Source: Alistipes senegalensis
GTDB lineage: Bacteria > Pseudomonadota > Gammaproteobacteria > Burkholderiales > Burkholderiaceae_D
Direction: 5' to 3'
Assembly (NCBI GenBank): GCA_023664945.1
Contig: JAMPER010000001.1
Span: forward strand, 939,373-1,003,372
Length of the DNA: 64,000 bases
The notes beneath the pieces are model-generated. The model saw nothing but the letters and a program-made list of their open reading frames with translations, ran no database searches and was not told the DNA's origin. Position 1 is the first letter of the stretch, and every line of letters starts with the position of its first letter. The position numbers and the translations under genes were made by a program. Of the stretch, positions 17,259-30,347 are shown piece after piece.

Positions 17259-18185
17259 TCATAAAGATTTTCCCAGCGCCAGCTGCAACTTTCCTGTCGT
17301 AACAGCCCGTACTTTGGGAACACGATCAAGCGACCACAACACGGCAGCCTGCCGCCAGAGGTCATCGAGTGTCGTATCATTTCCTTTAAGAGAAGGCATG
17401 CCAAGGAACATAAACGCCTCAAGCAAAAAGGGAATCGGATTATCATCATCCAAAGGTAAAGCCAGCGTCTGCTTGGACAGTTTTTCCCCATCAGCGTTCG
17501 TTGCCACCGGCAAATGGGCATATTCCGGCGAAGTCACTCCCAGATAACGCTGAAGGCAAATCTGGCGCGGCGTGGAATCCAGCAAATCTGCTCCGCGGAC
17601 AACCCGCGTCACCCCCTGTTCTGCGTCATCCACAACAACGGCAAGCTGGTAAGCTGCATACCCATCTGCCCTTAACAGTACAATATCCCCCACTTCCCGC
17701 GCAAGATTCTGAATAAGCGAACCCTGCACCAGGTCAACAAAACCAACAGGTTCTTCAGGCATCCGCATCCTCCAGGTTCGCTGCACTTTTCCTGGCGGCA
17801 TCCCGGCAGCACAGGTACCGGGATAAATCGGCGCACCATCCGGCGCTATAGCAGAATCACTGATTTCTTTCCGCGTACAGGCACAGGGATAAACAAAACC
17901 ATCCGCCTTCAATTTATCCAGTGCAGCCAGATAGGCATCGGTACGGCTGCTTTGCCGCATCACCTCGCCACTCCATTGAAAACCATACGCTTCCAGAGAA
18001 CGCAGGATAGCCCTGTCGTATTCCGGACGGCATCGAGACCGGTCAACATCTTCCATACGCACCAGCCATTCTCCGCCGCTGGCGCGTGCATCCAGATAAC
18101 TGCCAGCCGCGGCAACCAGTGAGCCAAAATGCAACGGCCCTGTCGGTGAAGGCGCAAAGCGCCCCCTATACCCTGCTGAACTCAT
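17259..18185 (-). CDS. gluQ: glutamyl-Q tRNA(Asp) synthetase
   Basis: This 308-residue paralogue of the glutamyl-tRNA synthetase catalytic domain lacks an anticodon-binding domain. It attaches glutamate to the queuosine base at position 34 of tRNA-Asp. The signature PSPTGPLHFGSLVAA carries the HIGH-type motif (HFGS); the zinc site is CACTR with a later YPGTC; and GEKLSKQT is the KMSKS-like loop. The length is that of YadB/GluQ, not of GltX. Queuosine precursor genes queD and queE occur elsewhere in the window (57.5-58.6 kb), consistent with Q-modified tRNA in this organism. Confidence 0.94.
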   Translation of the reverse strand: MSSAGYRGRFAPSPTGPLHFGSLVAAAGSYLDARASGGEWLVRMEDVDRSRCRPEYDRAILRSLEAYGFQWSGEVMRQSSRTDAYLAALDKLKADGFVYPCACTRKEISDSAIAPDGAPIYPGTCAAGMPPGKVQRTWRMRMPEEPVGFVDLVQGSLIQNLAREVGDIVLLRADGYAAYQLAVVVDDAEQGVTRVVRGADLLDSTPRQICLQRYLGVTSPEYAHLPVATNADGEKLSKQTLALPLDDDNPIPFLLEAFMFLGMPSLKGNDTTLDDLWRQAAVLWSLDRVPKVRAVTTGKLQLALGKSL

Positions 18186-18398
18186 ATACTGTCTGCCATC
18201 TTGTTATGGCAGCCTGTTTGTGAAAATTCGCTATTTCCAGTGTGCATAGTGGACATTTTTTTGTCAACCATGACAAAAAACGAAAGAAACTATCTGCCTG
18301 GGCATATAATCCCCCTTCAGCCCTTGCATACCCAATATACCGCACTTCGGGAAAGAAGATTTCAGATACCAACCCGCCTTTTGCCTGATGAGAATAAT

Positions 18399-18836
18399 AT
18401 GTCGCTGGTCACGTTAAAACAGTCGGATTATGCCGGCCTGATCGACTCGCTTCATGACGGGAGATGGATACTGGTCTGCTTTTGTGCAGGCTGGTGTCAT
18501 GCCTGCCGCGAATACCTTCCGCAACTGAGGGAACTGGCCGATTCTCGGCCTGATGTGCATTTTTTCTGGGTAGATATTGAAGAGCACGGCGACATGATAG
18601 GAAACCTGGATATCAATAAATTCCCCACTATCCTGATCCAGCGCAATAATACGGTAGCATTTTACAGCTGCATCCATCCGGATGCCCGCCTGGCCGAACG
18701 GATTTTACAAAGCATTCTGGATCAGACACCGGAATCATTGGCACAACAAATACAAAGCGATGAAGAACGCCGTCAATGGCAAACTGACTGCAATTTTATG
18801 CAGCTGCTGCAAAATGGCCTTGAATCAGCCTACTAA
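18399..18836 (+). CDS. thioredoxin-like protein with a WCHAC active site
   Basis: This 145-residue cytoplasmic protein has a thioredoxin fold. The active site is CFCAGWCHACREYLPQL, with the two cysteines at about residues 33 and 36, and the cis-proline loop is KFPTILI. The middle pair is HA instead of the GP of thioredoxin, which would be expected to raise the redox potential. The first ATG with a GAGAAT-type site is at 18399; the frame is open further upstream but without thioredoxin-like sequence. It is divergent from gluQ across a 213-bp gap and followed after 185 bp by an oxidoreductase that itself lacks a redox disulfide. Confidence 0.82.
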   Translation: MSLVTLKQSDYAGLIDSLHDGRWILVCFCAGWCHACREYLPQLRELADSRPDVHFFWVDIEEHGDMIGNLDINKFPTILIQRNNTVAFYSCIHPDARLAERILQSILDQTPESLAQQIQSDEERRQWQTDCNFMQLLQNGLESAY

Positions 18837-19021
18837 CAGACACTTCCACGCCTTATCTTCTTCAACAAACCAGGATTTTACCGAACGCCAGTGCAAAACA
18901 TCCTCTACGCCTGGGAGGATATGATAACGTAATAACCTGGCGTTTCTTGTTGGGAAAACTGCTTATACAACCACTTTGAACGCCCAATATCCTTTTTCTT
19001 CTTTTCTCTGGAAAACCGGCA

Positions 19022-20383
19022 ATGAAAAAATATGATGTAATTGTCATCGGACTAGGTCCGGCCGGCATGGCAGTGGCTGATATGGCAACAGAAACAGGCC
19101 GGAAAGTCCTGCTTGTTGAAAGCCGCCAGATTGGAGGCGAAAGCAATCAGACAGGTTGTATTTCCTCGCAAACAGCACCTTTTTCCCCTGATGAAACCCC
19201 GATATTGAGCGAACATTTTTCCAGCTTAAACGCAGACATCCGCCACATTCGCGAAAACAGGATCATGTCCCTGGCAAAGAAAGCAGATATCCTGCTGGGG
19301 CAAGGCGCTGCTTTCTTTGTCAGTAAAGATACTATCCGTGTGAGCAATGAGGAATATACCGGGGAACACATTTTCATTGCTACCGGTACCCGTCCATCCA
19401 TCCCGCCTATTGCCGGACTCAAACAGATAGATTATCTGACCAATGAGAACCTGTTTAAGCTTAAACAAATCCCCAAAAGCCTGACCCTTATCGGCGGCGG
19501 CGCTATCGGGTGCGAGATGGCACAGGCTTTTGCCAGGGCAGGCTGCCAATGTACCATCATACACGACCGTCCCCGCCTGCTGCCAAAAGGAGAACCGGAT
19601 GCTGCAAAAATGCTGGAACACCGCTTCATGCAAATGGGAATCCGCATTCGCCATTCCTGCGTCATTGCCCATATCCTGAAACGGGAAAACGGGCATATCG
19701 CCATCCGCACACGCAATGGGCTGGAACTGGAATCCGAAAAGCTGATGGTTGCCGCCGGACGCAGCTATGATTTTTCTTCATTGCACCTTGACAAGGCCAA
19801 CGTAGCCTATAACAGGAAAGGCATCGTTGTGGATGATTACCTATGTACAACCAATAGTCATATCTATGCTGTCGGCGACTGTAACGGCTCCAGTCAGCTT
19901 TCCCATTCTGCCATGCACCAGGGCATCCTGGCTTTTACCAATGCCCTGGCAAAACCGGCACTCAGAAAAAAATACCTGAGATATCCCTTGCCATGGACCG
20001 TTTTTACCGATCCTCAAATATCGCATGTAGGCAAAACATCCGTTGAGCTGGAATCCGATAGTATCGACTATGAAATAATGGAAACCCGCTATAGCGATCA
20101 TAATCCGGCTCTTGTCGAAAAAGGAAAAGAAGGGTACATACGGGTTTATTGTTCGCCATCCGGCCATATTCATGGCGTCAGCATTGTAGGTCCCCATTCG
20201 GACGAAATGATCCATGAATGGGCAACTGCCATGCAACATGGCGTTGGACTGCACGATCTAATGATGGCTATGCCGTCTTTTCCTGTCATGGGGTCATTGA
20301 TCAAACGCATTGGTGAAACATGGATAAAAGAAAAAAAACAGCCCGGCTTTATCAAAAAACTGCTGCGCTTCCTGTTTTTCTAG
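19022..20383 (+). CDS. pyridine nucleotide-disulfide oxidoreductase homologue lacking the redox disulfide
   Basis: This 453-residue flavoprotein has the fold of dihydrolipoamide dehydrogenase and mercuric reductase. The FAD site is VIVIGLGPAGMAVADMA, the NAD(P) site is LIGGGAIGCEMAQAFARAG, and the FAD-ribityl motif is IYAVGDCNG. The redox-active motif, normally GGTCLNxGCxPSK, reads GGESNQTGCISSQ: Ser41 stands for the first cysteine, Cys46 remains, and the final lysine is Gln. The dimer-interface motif HxHPTxxE near the C-terminus is replaced by AMPSFPVMG, so the catalytic His-Glu pair is also lost. A classic lipoamide or mercury reduction is therefore unlikely. The substrate is unknown. An alternative is a quinone or metal reductase of the same fold. 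Confidence 0.85.
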   Translation: MKKYDVIVIGLGPAGMAVADMATETGRKVLLVESRQIGGESNQTGCISSQTAPFSPDETPILSEHFSSLNADIRHIRENRIMSLAKKADILLGQGAAFFVSKDTIRVSNEEYTGEHIFIATGTRPSIPPIAGLKQIDYLTNENLFKLKQIPKSLTLIGGGAIGCEMAQAFARAGCQCTIIHDRPRLLPKGEPDAAKMLEHRFMQMGIRIRHSCVIAHILKRENGHIAIRTRNGLELESEKLMVAAGRSYDFSSLHLDKANVAYNRKGIVVDDYLCTTNSHIYAVGDCNGSSQLSHSAMHQGILAFTNALAKPALRKKYLRYPLPWTVFTDPQISHVGKTSVELESDSIDYEIMETRYSDHNPALVEKGKEGYIRVYCSPSGHIHGVSIVGPHSDEMIHEWATAMQHGVGLHDLMMAMPSFPVMGSLIKRIGETWIKEKKQPGFIKKLLRFLFF

Positions 20384-20826
20384 CCTGCCGGCAAAAACTT
20401 GTGCAAATTTGCAGCACAACAAGCACAGCGCTGTCAAATAACCCCTCTTGCTGCACAACATGCCAATCAAAGAAAATCTACCTGCTGCAGAACCCACCAG
20501 ACTGTCTCAAAGACAGATTCATTACCCTTTCTGTCAGCTTTTTGATGTACGCTTGAAAAACTAAAACACAAAAAAGGCCAATATAGGGAAAACGATTACT
20601 TCAATACCCCTCATAACAATGGTTGCTTTACTGGTTGTTTTCAGAAAATCAGAAATAAAACTACATATCTCTATACCTATTTATAAAAATTCCGGATAAC
20701 AACCTGCTGCTTCACATAAGCTGATATATTTTCCTCCTCTTAACAGCTCCCTGCATGGGAAAAAGCCTCTTTCATCAGTACAATACAAACTTCTCTGTTA
20801 CTCAGGCAGATACAGTGAGGAACCTC
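20384..20826. other. gene-free AT-rich gap before the phage-type gene
   Basis: About 440 bases without a gene I can support. The right half (20550-20750) is clearly richer in A and T than the flanks. A small stem CTGTCT-CAA-AGACAG occurs near 20505-20519, without a clear T tract. The base composition and the neighbours (phage-type gene, broken integrase, tRNA) fit the remains of an inserted element. Confidence 0.5.
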
Positions 20827-21126
20827 ATGAAATACCAGGATCCATATGGAAATATTGTGGAAGCTATTCAATGGTTTAAAAAAGGCGACCACCCAGAAGT
20901 AATCAAACTGCTGATTACCCCTGAAGGCACAGCAACAGAAGATTCCATTATTTATGCTGCATGGGAAGACAGTATTGGCGGCAACCTGGTTACGCTGGTT
21001 TACGCCATAGAAACATCTGAAGGGCTGTCTCCCGTTACCCCGGGAAACTACATTATTACCCATGCAAATGGCGAAAACTCATGCTGCCCCCCTAATACTT
21101 TCCGGCAAACCTTCAAACCGGCTTAA
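20827..21126 (+). CDS. small phage-type protein of unknown function
   Basis: This 99-residue protein begins MKYQDPYGNIVEAIQWF and ends with GNYIITHANGENSCCPPNTF followed by a QTFKPA tail. That layout (an EAIQW start and a PGDYIIxGxxGExYPCxPDIFxxTYEP end) is shared by small proteins found in tailed phages and prophages; their function is not known. GAGGA lies five bases before the ATG at 20827. It stands next to a broken integrase end and a tRNA gene, which supports a prophage origin. The usual YPC motif reads CCP here, so it may be degenerate. Confidence 0.6.
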   Translation: MKYQDPYGNIVEAIQWFKKGDHPEVIKLLITPEGTATEDSIIYAAWEDSIGGNLVTLVYAIETSEGLSPVTPGNYIITHANGENSCCPPNTFRQTFKPA

Positions 21127-21127
21127 C

Positions 21128-21394
21128 CGTATCTGTTCTGCCTATAAAAACAACGCCTTCTTCTCTGTGCAGGATGATTCAGGCACTTTTCATACCTTTC
21201 CCATCTGACGAACCGGCGTACCGCTCAATGAAGTGCAGGAAATGGGCGCTTGGAACCATACGGAAATGGTCAAACGCTATGCGCATTTAGCTCCGCAAAA
21301 ACTAACCGGTAACGTGCAAATTATTGCTCTATATTCTTTCGGTTACTGCCCAGCTTTAGTACAACAAGGCAATAAAAAAAGACACATCTTTTGA
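21128..21394 (+). pseudogene. C-terminal remnant of a tyrosine recombinase (phage-type integrase)
   Basis: In one frame, 21209-21313 encodes RTGVPLNEVQEMGAWNH followed by TEMVKRYAHLAPQKL. This is the last conserved box of tyrosine integrases, with the nucleophile in the RYAHL motif and the GxWNHxEM helix before it. Upstream in the same frame, 21128-21208 reads through a segment containing TFHTF and then meets TGA at 21206-21208, where an intact enzyme would have HDLRHTxAS. The catalytic arginine region, the rest of the enzyme and a start are missing. It is a scar of an element integrated at the adjacent tRNA-Asn gene. Confidence 0.75.
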
Positions 21395-21404
21395 TGTGTC
21401 TTTT
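21374..21404 (-). terminator. factor-independent terminator of tRNA-Asn
   Basis: GACACATC (21381-21388) pairs perfectly with GATGTGTC (21393-21400) across TTTT. On the minus strand the stem is followed by TTTTTTTATT. It sits 12 bases after the 3' end of tRNA-Asn. Confidence 0.85.
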
Positions 21405-21415
21405 CAGTATGTTTT

Positions 21416-21491
21416 TGGCTCCTCGACCTGGGCTCGAACCAGGGACCTGCGGATTAACAGTCCGTCGCTCTACCGACTGAGCTATCGAGGA
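21416..21491 (-). tRNA. tRNA-Asn (anticodon GTT)
   Basis: A complete 76-nt cloverleaf is seen on the minus strand. The acceptor stem is TCCTCGA/TCGAGGA, the D arm contains AGTCGGTAGAGC, the anticodon loop is CTGTTAA with anticodon GTT, and the T arm is CCTGGTTCGAGCCCAGG. The CCA end is encoded (21418-21416). A strong terminator follows. Its 3' end faces a broken integrase gene, so it is the probable attachment site of a lost element. Confidence 0.97.
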
Positions 21492-21598
21492 ATGAATTTA
21501 ATAATTATAGATGCATCTATTTTATATGTCAAACACTTTAATAAACCGACTTGCTTTCGGTTCTTACCCGATGAAGTGCCCTCTCTCGTCAAACCTGG

Positions 21599-21994
21599 CT
21601 ACCCACCAGATACAGATACAGTTTTTTCCCGGGCTGTTTCATCACTGTCTGTTTTTGCCGGCTCATTTTTATCAGGCAAAACAAGACTGCCTTCAACAGG
21701 CTTGTTTTTTGCAGAAAACTTGGAAGTATCAATAACCTGGATAAAAATCTCGTTCTTTTTTATCATGCCCAATTCATAGCGGGCCCGTTCCTCAATAGCC
21801 TCCGTCCCCACTTCAAGGTCACGCACCTCGGAAGCCAATTTGGCATTACGCAACCGGTTTTCCTCGTTTTTTTCCCGTGCTGCTTCAAGCTGAAGACTCA
21901 ATTCGCGAATACGGAAGAAACCGCCCTTTCCCATCCACAACGGGTACTGGATAAGTGCCAGCAATACGGCAAGCGTAAGAGTAATCAGGCGCAT
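21599..21994 (-). CDS. ftsB: cell division protein FtsB
   Basis: This 131-residue bitopic protein has an N-terminal membrane helix ([18 protein letters not shown]) and a coiled coil of about 45 residues ([19 protein letters not shown] and following), then the conserved [20 protein letters not shown] box. FtsB forms the FtsQLB divisome complex in the septal membrane. The C-terminal 40 residues are a polar, probably disordered tail longer than in E. coli FtsB. It lies downstream of eno on the same strand, the usual order in proteobacteria. Confidence 0.93.
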   Translation of the reverse strand: MRLITLTLAVLLALIQYPLWMGKGGFFRIRELSLQLEAAREKNEENRLRNAKLASEVRDLEVGTEAIEERARYELGMIKKNEIFIQVIDTSKFSAKNKPVEGSLVLPDKNEPAKTDSDETAREKTVSVSGG

Positions 21995-22055
21995 TGTCAG
22001 CAGTTATAATCAAGTACCTCCGGAAAAGCTGTATCCGGCAGTACCTGGTTACTTT

Positions 22056-26010
<3,955 letters not shown>

Positions 26011-28449
26011 TCACCTTCCATACCAATATCGGGGATGCAGACTTCGCCAGCTCTCGGCCTTTATTTCACTGCCAAACCGGACAATCACCGCACCTTCCTC
26101 ATCTGTCCTGAAACGGTGGATACCCAGGATACCATAGCGGGTATAGACTGTTTTATCCGGGTGCCCATAACGATTAAGATACCCAGACTGAAAAAGGGCC
26201 ATCACAGGATCGACAACCATCAGAAACGGCAAAGATGAAGACGTATTGCTGCCATGATGTGGTGCCAGGAGGATATCCGACTTTAACGTCTCATACCTGC
26301 GTGCCAGCAGCCCGACTTCCTCCCTGGCTGTAATATCGCCGGGCAACAGCAGGCTGTAATTACCTGCCGTCACTTTGAGGACACAGCTAAGCGCATTGCT
26401 CTTGCTTCTTGTTTCAGGAGAAAGATACATTGCCACATTCGGTCCTATCATCTCAAACCTGACGCCATCCCATTCCCATTTCTGCCCATCCAGGCAAAGA
26501 CGGTAATCCTCTGATAACTCAACCAGAGGATCATTCTGCGGAAGAGAAGAATAGAGCAAAGGAATAGACAAACTGGAATCCGTCAAAAGAGATACCGCCC
26601 CTCCGGCATGATCCTTGTCGCCATGAGAAACAACAAGTGCATCCAGCATCTGAATGCCGCGCATATTCAGGTAAGGCATAATTATCCTTCTTCCGGCATC
26701 TGTCCCGTTCGAGGAAACCGGGCCTGTGTCATATAAAAGGCGATGATGGCGCGTTTCCACCAGAACAGCGCTGCCCTGCCCGACATCCAGCGCAATAATA
26801 CGTGCCTCACCTCCAGCAGGATGATCCGGTACAGCCATAAAAACAGGAAACCAGCATGCAATCCCCAGCCATCTTGCCGGCCATCCCCGCGGGGCCAGCA
26901 TCCAGACCGTTCCAGCAACAGCAACCCCAAAAAAACCAATAGAAGGAACCGGTGCACGCCAGGAAGCAAATGAAAAAGCACTCAGCCACACCAACACCTG
27001 CGACAACATATCCACCAGAGAATGCGCCAGGCCAAGCACATATTGCGCCAGAAAAGAAGGCATGATACTGCCTAAAAGCGCCAACGGAGTAACAACCATC
27101 CCGATAAGCGGAATAGCAAGCGCATTGGCAATCGGGCTGACAAGCGAAATACTGCCAAAGAAAAGCAATGTTATAGGAATCAATCCCAGAGTAATGGCAA
27201 ACTGGATACGCGCGGCAGCTAAAATAGTGCTTTGCCATCTTGTTTTTAGGGAAATATCCCGGCCTCGGAAAGTCTGGCGGCCCGTCGAGATATAAAGAAT
27301 AATGCCGACAGCACTGAAGGACAGCCAGAACCCTGGCGACAAAACCGCCCATGGGTCAAGGAGAACAACCGTAGCCAATGCTGCGAAAAGAAGATATGAA
27401 ACACGGGTAAGACGCCCTGTCCATAACGCGGCAGCCACAACCATCAGCATGTAAAGAGTACGCTGTGCAGGCAACCCGAACCCGGCCAGCAAAACATATA
27501 TCCAGGCTATAAAAACGCCTCCGACAGCCGCTACCTTCTGGGCTGGCAATAAAAGCGGTAGCGGAAAACGGGTAAAAAAAGAACGCCGCCAGAAAAAGGA
27601 AAGCAACGCGGCAAACATGCCGGATATGAGTGTTATGTGTGTCCCGGAGATAGCGACAAGATGAGAAATACCAGTACGGTTGAATACAGCCCAGTCATCA
27701 GCCGGAATACTTTTCTGATCCCCTATAACCAGCGCGATAATCACACCCGCATAACGTGCATCCGGCAAAGCCTGCCGTATATGGTCCCGCAAATGCTCCC
27801 TGGCTCTGTTCACAAAATGGCGCGGAGTGCTGACAAAAGCCTCCAGCTCCCTGTTTGGAACAATCAGTCTGCCATGATGGCGAACATAGCCTGTCGCACG
27901 AATACGTTGCTTCAGCAGCGCCATCTCATAATCAAACCCGCCGGGATTGGCATAACCGTGCGGCCGTCTGAGAGTCACATTCAGCCGCCAGCGTGCACCG
28001 GCATGAATCTCAGGCAACACATCTCCGCCAGGCTGCAAACCCTTATGCCATGAAAGCAGAATCCGTGAAGGAACAACGACTGGCCCGCCGATAGCTTCAG
28101 CCCGTTCCACACGAAACTCAAATGTTACCCCGCGTTCATCTTTTACAGGCAAATTATCCACTACGCCGGTAACAACAAGGTCTTTGTTTTCCAGAAAAAC
28201 CGGAAGTTCCTCGGAAAGATAAAAGTGGGCAAAAGTTGCTGACCATGCAAAACCGAACAAAACGCCGGAAATAAAAAAGAGCGCCTGTCTAAAGAGAGAA
28301 CGCCCTGCCAACACCTTCAATTGAAACGCAAGCAGGGAAATAATGATACTTCCTGCTGCCAGAAAAAGCAGTACAGCATAGCCTGGCAAGCTTGCCTGCC
28401 GCTGCAACAGCAGCATACCCAGCACCAACCCGGCAATACCTGGCCGCAT
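26011..28449 (-). CDS. comEC: ComEC/Rec2 DNA internalisation channel
   Basis: This 812-residue inner-membrane protein is the channel for single-stranded DNA uptake in natural transformation. In order it has an N-terminal DUF4131/OB-like periplasmic part (to about residue 215), the competence domain of several membrane helices (AISGTHITLISGM near 255), and a C-terminal metallo-beta-lactamase domain with VSHGDKDHAGGA and LLAPHHGSNTSS. The metal-binding histidines and aspartates are intact. I start it at ATG 28449, overlapping the tatD stop as TGATG; a GTG one codon earlier is equally possible. Other competence genes are not in the window. Confidence 0.94.
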   Translation of the reverse strand: MRPGIAGLVLGMLLLQRQASLPGYAVLLFLAAGSIIISLLAFQLKVLAGRSLFRQALFFISGVLFGFAWSATFAHFYLSEELPVFLENKDLVVTGVVDNLPVKDERGVTFEFRVERAEAIGGPVVVPSRILLSWHKGLQPGGDVLPEIHAGARWRLNVTLRRPHGYANPGGFDYEMALLKQRIRATGYVRHHGRLIVPNRELEAFVSTPRHFVNRAREHLRDHIRQALPDARYAGVIIALVIGDQKSIPADDWAVFNRTGISHLVAISGTHITLISGMFAALLSFFWRRSFFTRFPLPLLLPAQKVAAVGGVFIAWIYVLLAGFGLPAQRTLYMLMVVAAALWTGRLTRVSYLLFAALATVVLLDPWAVLSPGFWLSFSAVGIILYISTGRQTFRGRDISLKTRWQSTILAAARIQFAITLGLIPITLLFFGSISLVSPIANALAIPLIGMVVTPLALLGSIMPSFLAQYVLGLAHSLVDMLSQVLVWLSAFSFASWRAPVPSIGFFGVAVAGTVWMLAPRGWPARWLGIACWFPVFMAVPDHPAGGEARIIALDVGQGSAVLVETRHHRLLYDTGPVSSNGTDAGRRIIMPYLNMRGIQMLDALVVSHGDKDHAGGAVSLLTDSSLSIPLLYSSLPQNDPLVELSEDYRLCLDGQKWEWDGVRFEMIGPNVAMYLSPETRSKSNALSCVLKVTAGNYSLLLPGDITAREEVGLLARRYETLKSDILLAPHHGSNTSSSLPFLMVVDPVMALFQSGYLNRYGHPDKTVYTRYGILGIHRFRTDEEGAVIVRFGSEIKAESWRSLHPRYWYGR

Positions 28450-29255
28450 CACACTTCCAGCGGTAAATATCGCAAGCGTGGCAAAACCCTGACAGCATTG
28501 CCGGTTGTTATCTCAGCAAGCGCCTCCACCGGAATGCCTCGCAAGTTGGCAAGCTCTGCACCAATTCGGGGAAGTTCCTCCGGCAAATTGGGCTGCCCGC
28601 CAAGCCAGGCAGGCGGCATATCCGGCGCATCAGTCTCAACAACCAGCGCCTCCAGCGGCAACCCGGCCGCCAATCGGCGCAAATGGCGGGCACGCCCATA
28701 AGTCATTGCACCGCCGAAACCCAATGCAAACCCTAAACTCATGAAAATATCCGCCTGCTGAAAACTGCCGTTAAAAGCATGGGCAATCCCTCCTGGTACA
28801 GAAATCCGGCGAAGATATTTTAAAACCCTATCCACCGAGCGGCGGCTATGCAAGAGAACTGGCAAACCGGCATCCCGTGCCATCTTCAGCTGCTCAATAA
28901 AAAAATATTCCTGTTTTTCTCGCAAATATTCCGTTTGTAGTTCAGGCAAGTAAAAATCCAGACCAATTTCACCAATCGCTACCAAACGCACATCCTCTGC
29001 ATTCTTCTTCAGCAGAAAACGCATATATTCGAGATCATCCTCGCCAGCCTCTGCAACATAAAGAGGATGAATGCCTAACGCATAAGTGCAATAAGGAAAA
29101 CGACAGGCAAATTGGCGTACATCATCAAAATTACCTCGGCAAACAGCCGGAATCACCATACACAACACTTGCCGCTCTACTGCACGTTGCATCAGCAAAT
29201 CACGTTCAGTTGCCAGCTCAGGCGCATCAAGATGGCAATGGGTGTCTATCCACAT
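28449..29255 (-). CDS. TatD-family metal-dependent hydrolase, copy 1
   Basis: This 268-residue TIM-barrel hydrolase is of the TatD deoxyribonuclease family. It has the N-terminal metal motif IDTHCHLDAPE, ALGIHPLYV, AIGEIGLDFY, LLHSRRSVDRV, GIAHAFNGS and the C-terminal VETDAPDMPP. TatD proteins are 3'-5' exonucleases or deoxyribonucleases acting on single-stranded DNA. The gene is followed with a one-base overlap by comEC, a pairing that hints at a link with DNA uptake or processing (inference). A second, clearly different family member lies at 36588-37388. Confidence 0.9.
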   Translation of the reverse strand: MWIDTHCHLDAPELATERDLLMQRAVERQVLCMVIPAVCRGNFDDVRQFACRFPYCTYALGIHPLYVAEAGEDDLEYMRFLLKKNAEDVRLVAIGEIGLDFYLPELQTEYLREKQEYFFIEQLKMARDAGLPVLLHSRRSVDRVLKYLRRISVPGGIAHAFNGSFQQADIFMSLGFALGFGGAMTYGRARHLRRLAAGLPLEALVVETDAPDMPPAWLGGQPNLPEELPRIGAELANLRGIPVEALAEITTGNAVRVLPRLRYLPLEV

Positions 29256-29666
29256 CTTTCAGCCCTGTCATCTTATATCCATATTTACAGTGTAACGCAT
29301 AGTATCGGCCTCCTAGCAACTGTCCCCCGGCAAAGCAACAACCTGTCCCTTGGGCATTAATCCAGTCCGGAAATGGAAATTGTAGGCCATAATACTGCAT
29401 ACCCCTGCCTGATGAGTTTGGCTATCCGCTCTCGCCCGGATGCCTAATGTCTTCTTTTCGTCAAGGGAAACAATGTACGGGTTTCTCAGACGCACAAAAA
29501 GGCACGATGTTTTGCACGGCACAGCATGCTATTGATTTCAATCGGCGCATACATCCGGGGGATACCCTGTACATCCGGGTTGTCATTGTCAGCAATCCTT
29601 TTTTAGTCATTTCGGCTGACTGCCGGCCCCCAATGGTATCCCGGTTGTTTATCAGCTGCCTGCTCT
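29256..29666. other. 411-bp gap between tatD and lolD without a clear gene
   Basis: No frame here has a ribosome-binding site and a recognisable product. A 69-codon minus frame (29522-29313) contains NPYIVSLDEKKTLGIRAR, which faintly recalls the xVSxDEK motif around the first catalytic aspartate of IS630-type transposases. If so it is a very degraded scrap; the similarity is too weak to call. Confidence 0.3.
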
Positions 29667-30347
29667 TTACACCACCTCAAGCCCTTCCGGAAACAAGCGC
29701 AAAACCCGATCACAACGCTGTGCCAGCCCCATATCATGCGTCACAATTACAAAAGCTGTTCCCGTTGTCTGCGATAACGACAAAACGAGATCAAACATCT
29801 GCCGGGCTGTCGCCTGGTCAAGGTTGCCGGTCGGTTCATCGGCCAATACACAGGCCGGGTGCGTCACTAATGCCCTTGCCAGAGCAACCCGTTGTCTTTC
29901 ACCACCGGAAAGCTCACCGGGACGATGTGCCAAACGATGCCCCAGGCCAACACATCCCAGCATATCCCGCGCCGCGCTTTTTGCCTCATTGTGGCTCATA
30001 CGTCGTATCATGAGTGGCATAGCTACATTATCCAGTGCGGAAAATTCAGGCAGCAAATGATGAAACTGATAAACAAATCCAAGCGAGTGGTTGCGTATCC
30101 TTCCCCTCTCGGCTTCATCCAGGCCTGATAAATCCTGCCCATGCAGGCTGACACACCCGGTAGTCGGCTTATCGAGTCCTCCCAAAAGATGCAACAGCGT
30201 AGATTTACCGGAACCGGACGCACCGACAATAGCAACCCGCTGCCCGGGATAGACATCAAAACAAATATGCCGGAACACATCCACATCATGCGTTCCCTGG
30301 GAGAAAGTTTTGCCGAGATCGCGACAGGAGAGGACAGCATCACTCAT
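29667..30347 (-). CDS. lolD: lipoprotein-releasing ABC transporter ATP-binding protein LolD
   Basis: This 226-residue ABC ATPase has Walker [10 protein letters not shown], the Q-loop in [13 protein letters not shown], the signature [15 protein letters not shown], Walker [12 protein letters not shown] and the H-loop VTHDMG. The QFHHLLPEF and PTGNLD stretches are the LolD/MacB subgroup marks. It powers extraction of outer-membrane lipoproteins from the inner membrane. The ATG overlaps the lolC stop by 8 bp. Confidence 0.95.
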   Translation of the reverse strand: MSDAVLSCRDLGKTFSQGTHDVDVFRHICFDVYPGQRVAIVGASGSGKSTLLHLLGGLDKPTTGCVSLHGQDLSGLDEAERGRIRNHSLGFVYQFHHLLPEFSALDNVAMPLMIRRMSHNEAKSAARDMLGCVGLGHRLAHRPGELSGGERQRVALARALVTHPACVLADEPTGNLDQATARQMFDLVLSLSQTTGTAFVIVTHDMGLAQRCDRVLRLFPEGLEVV

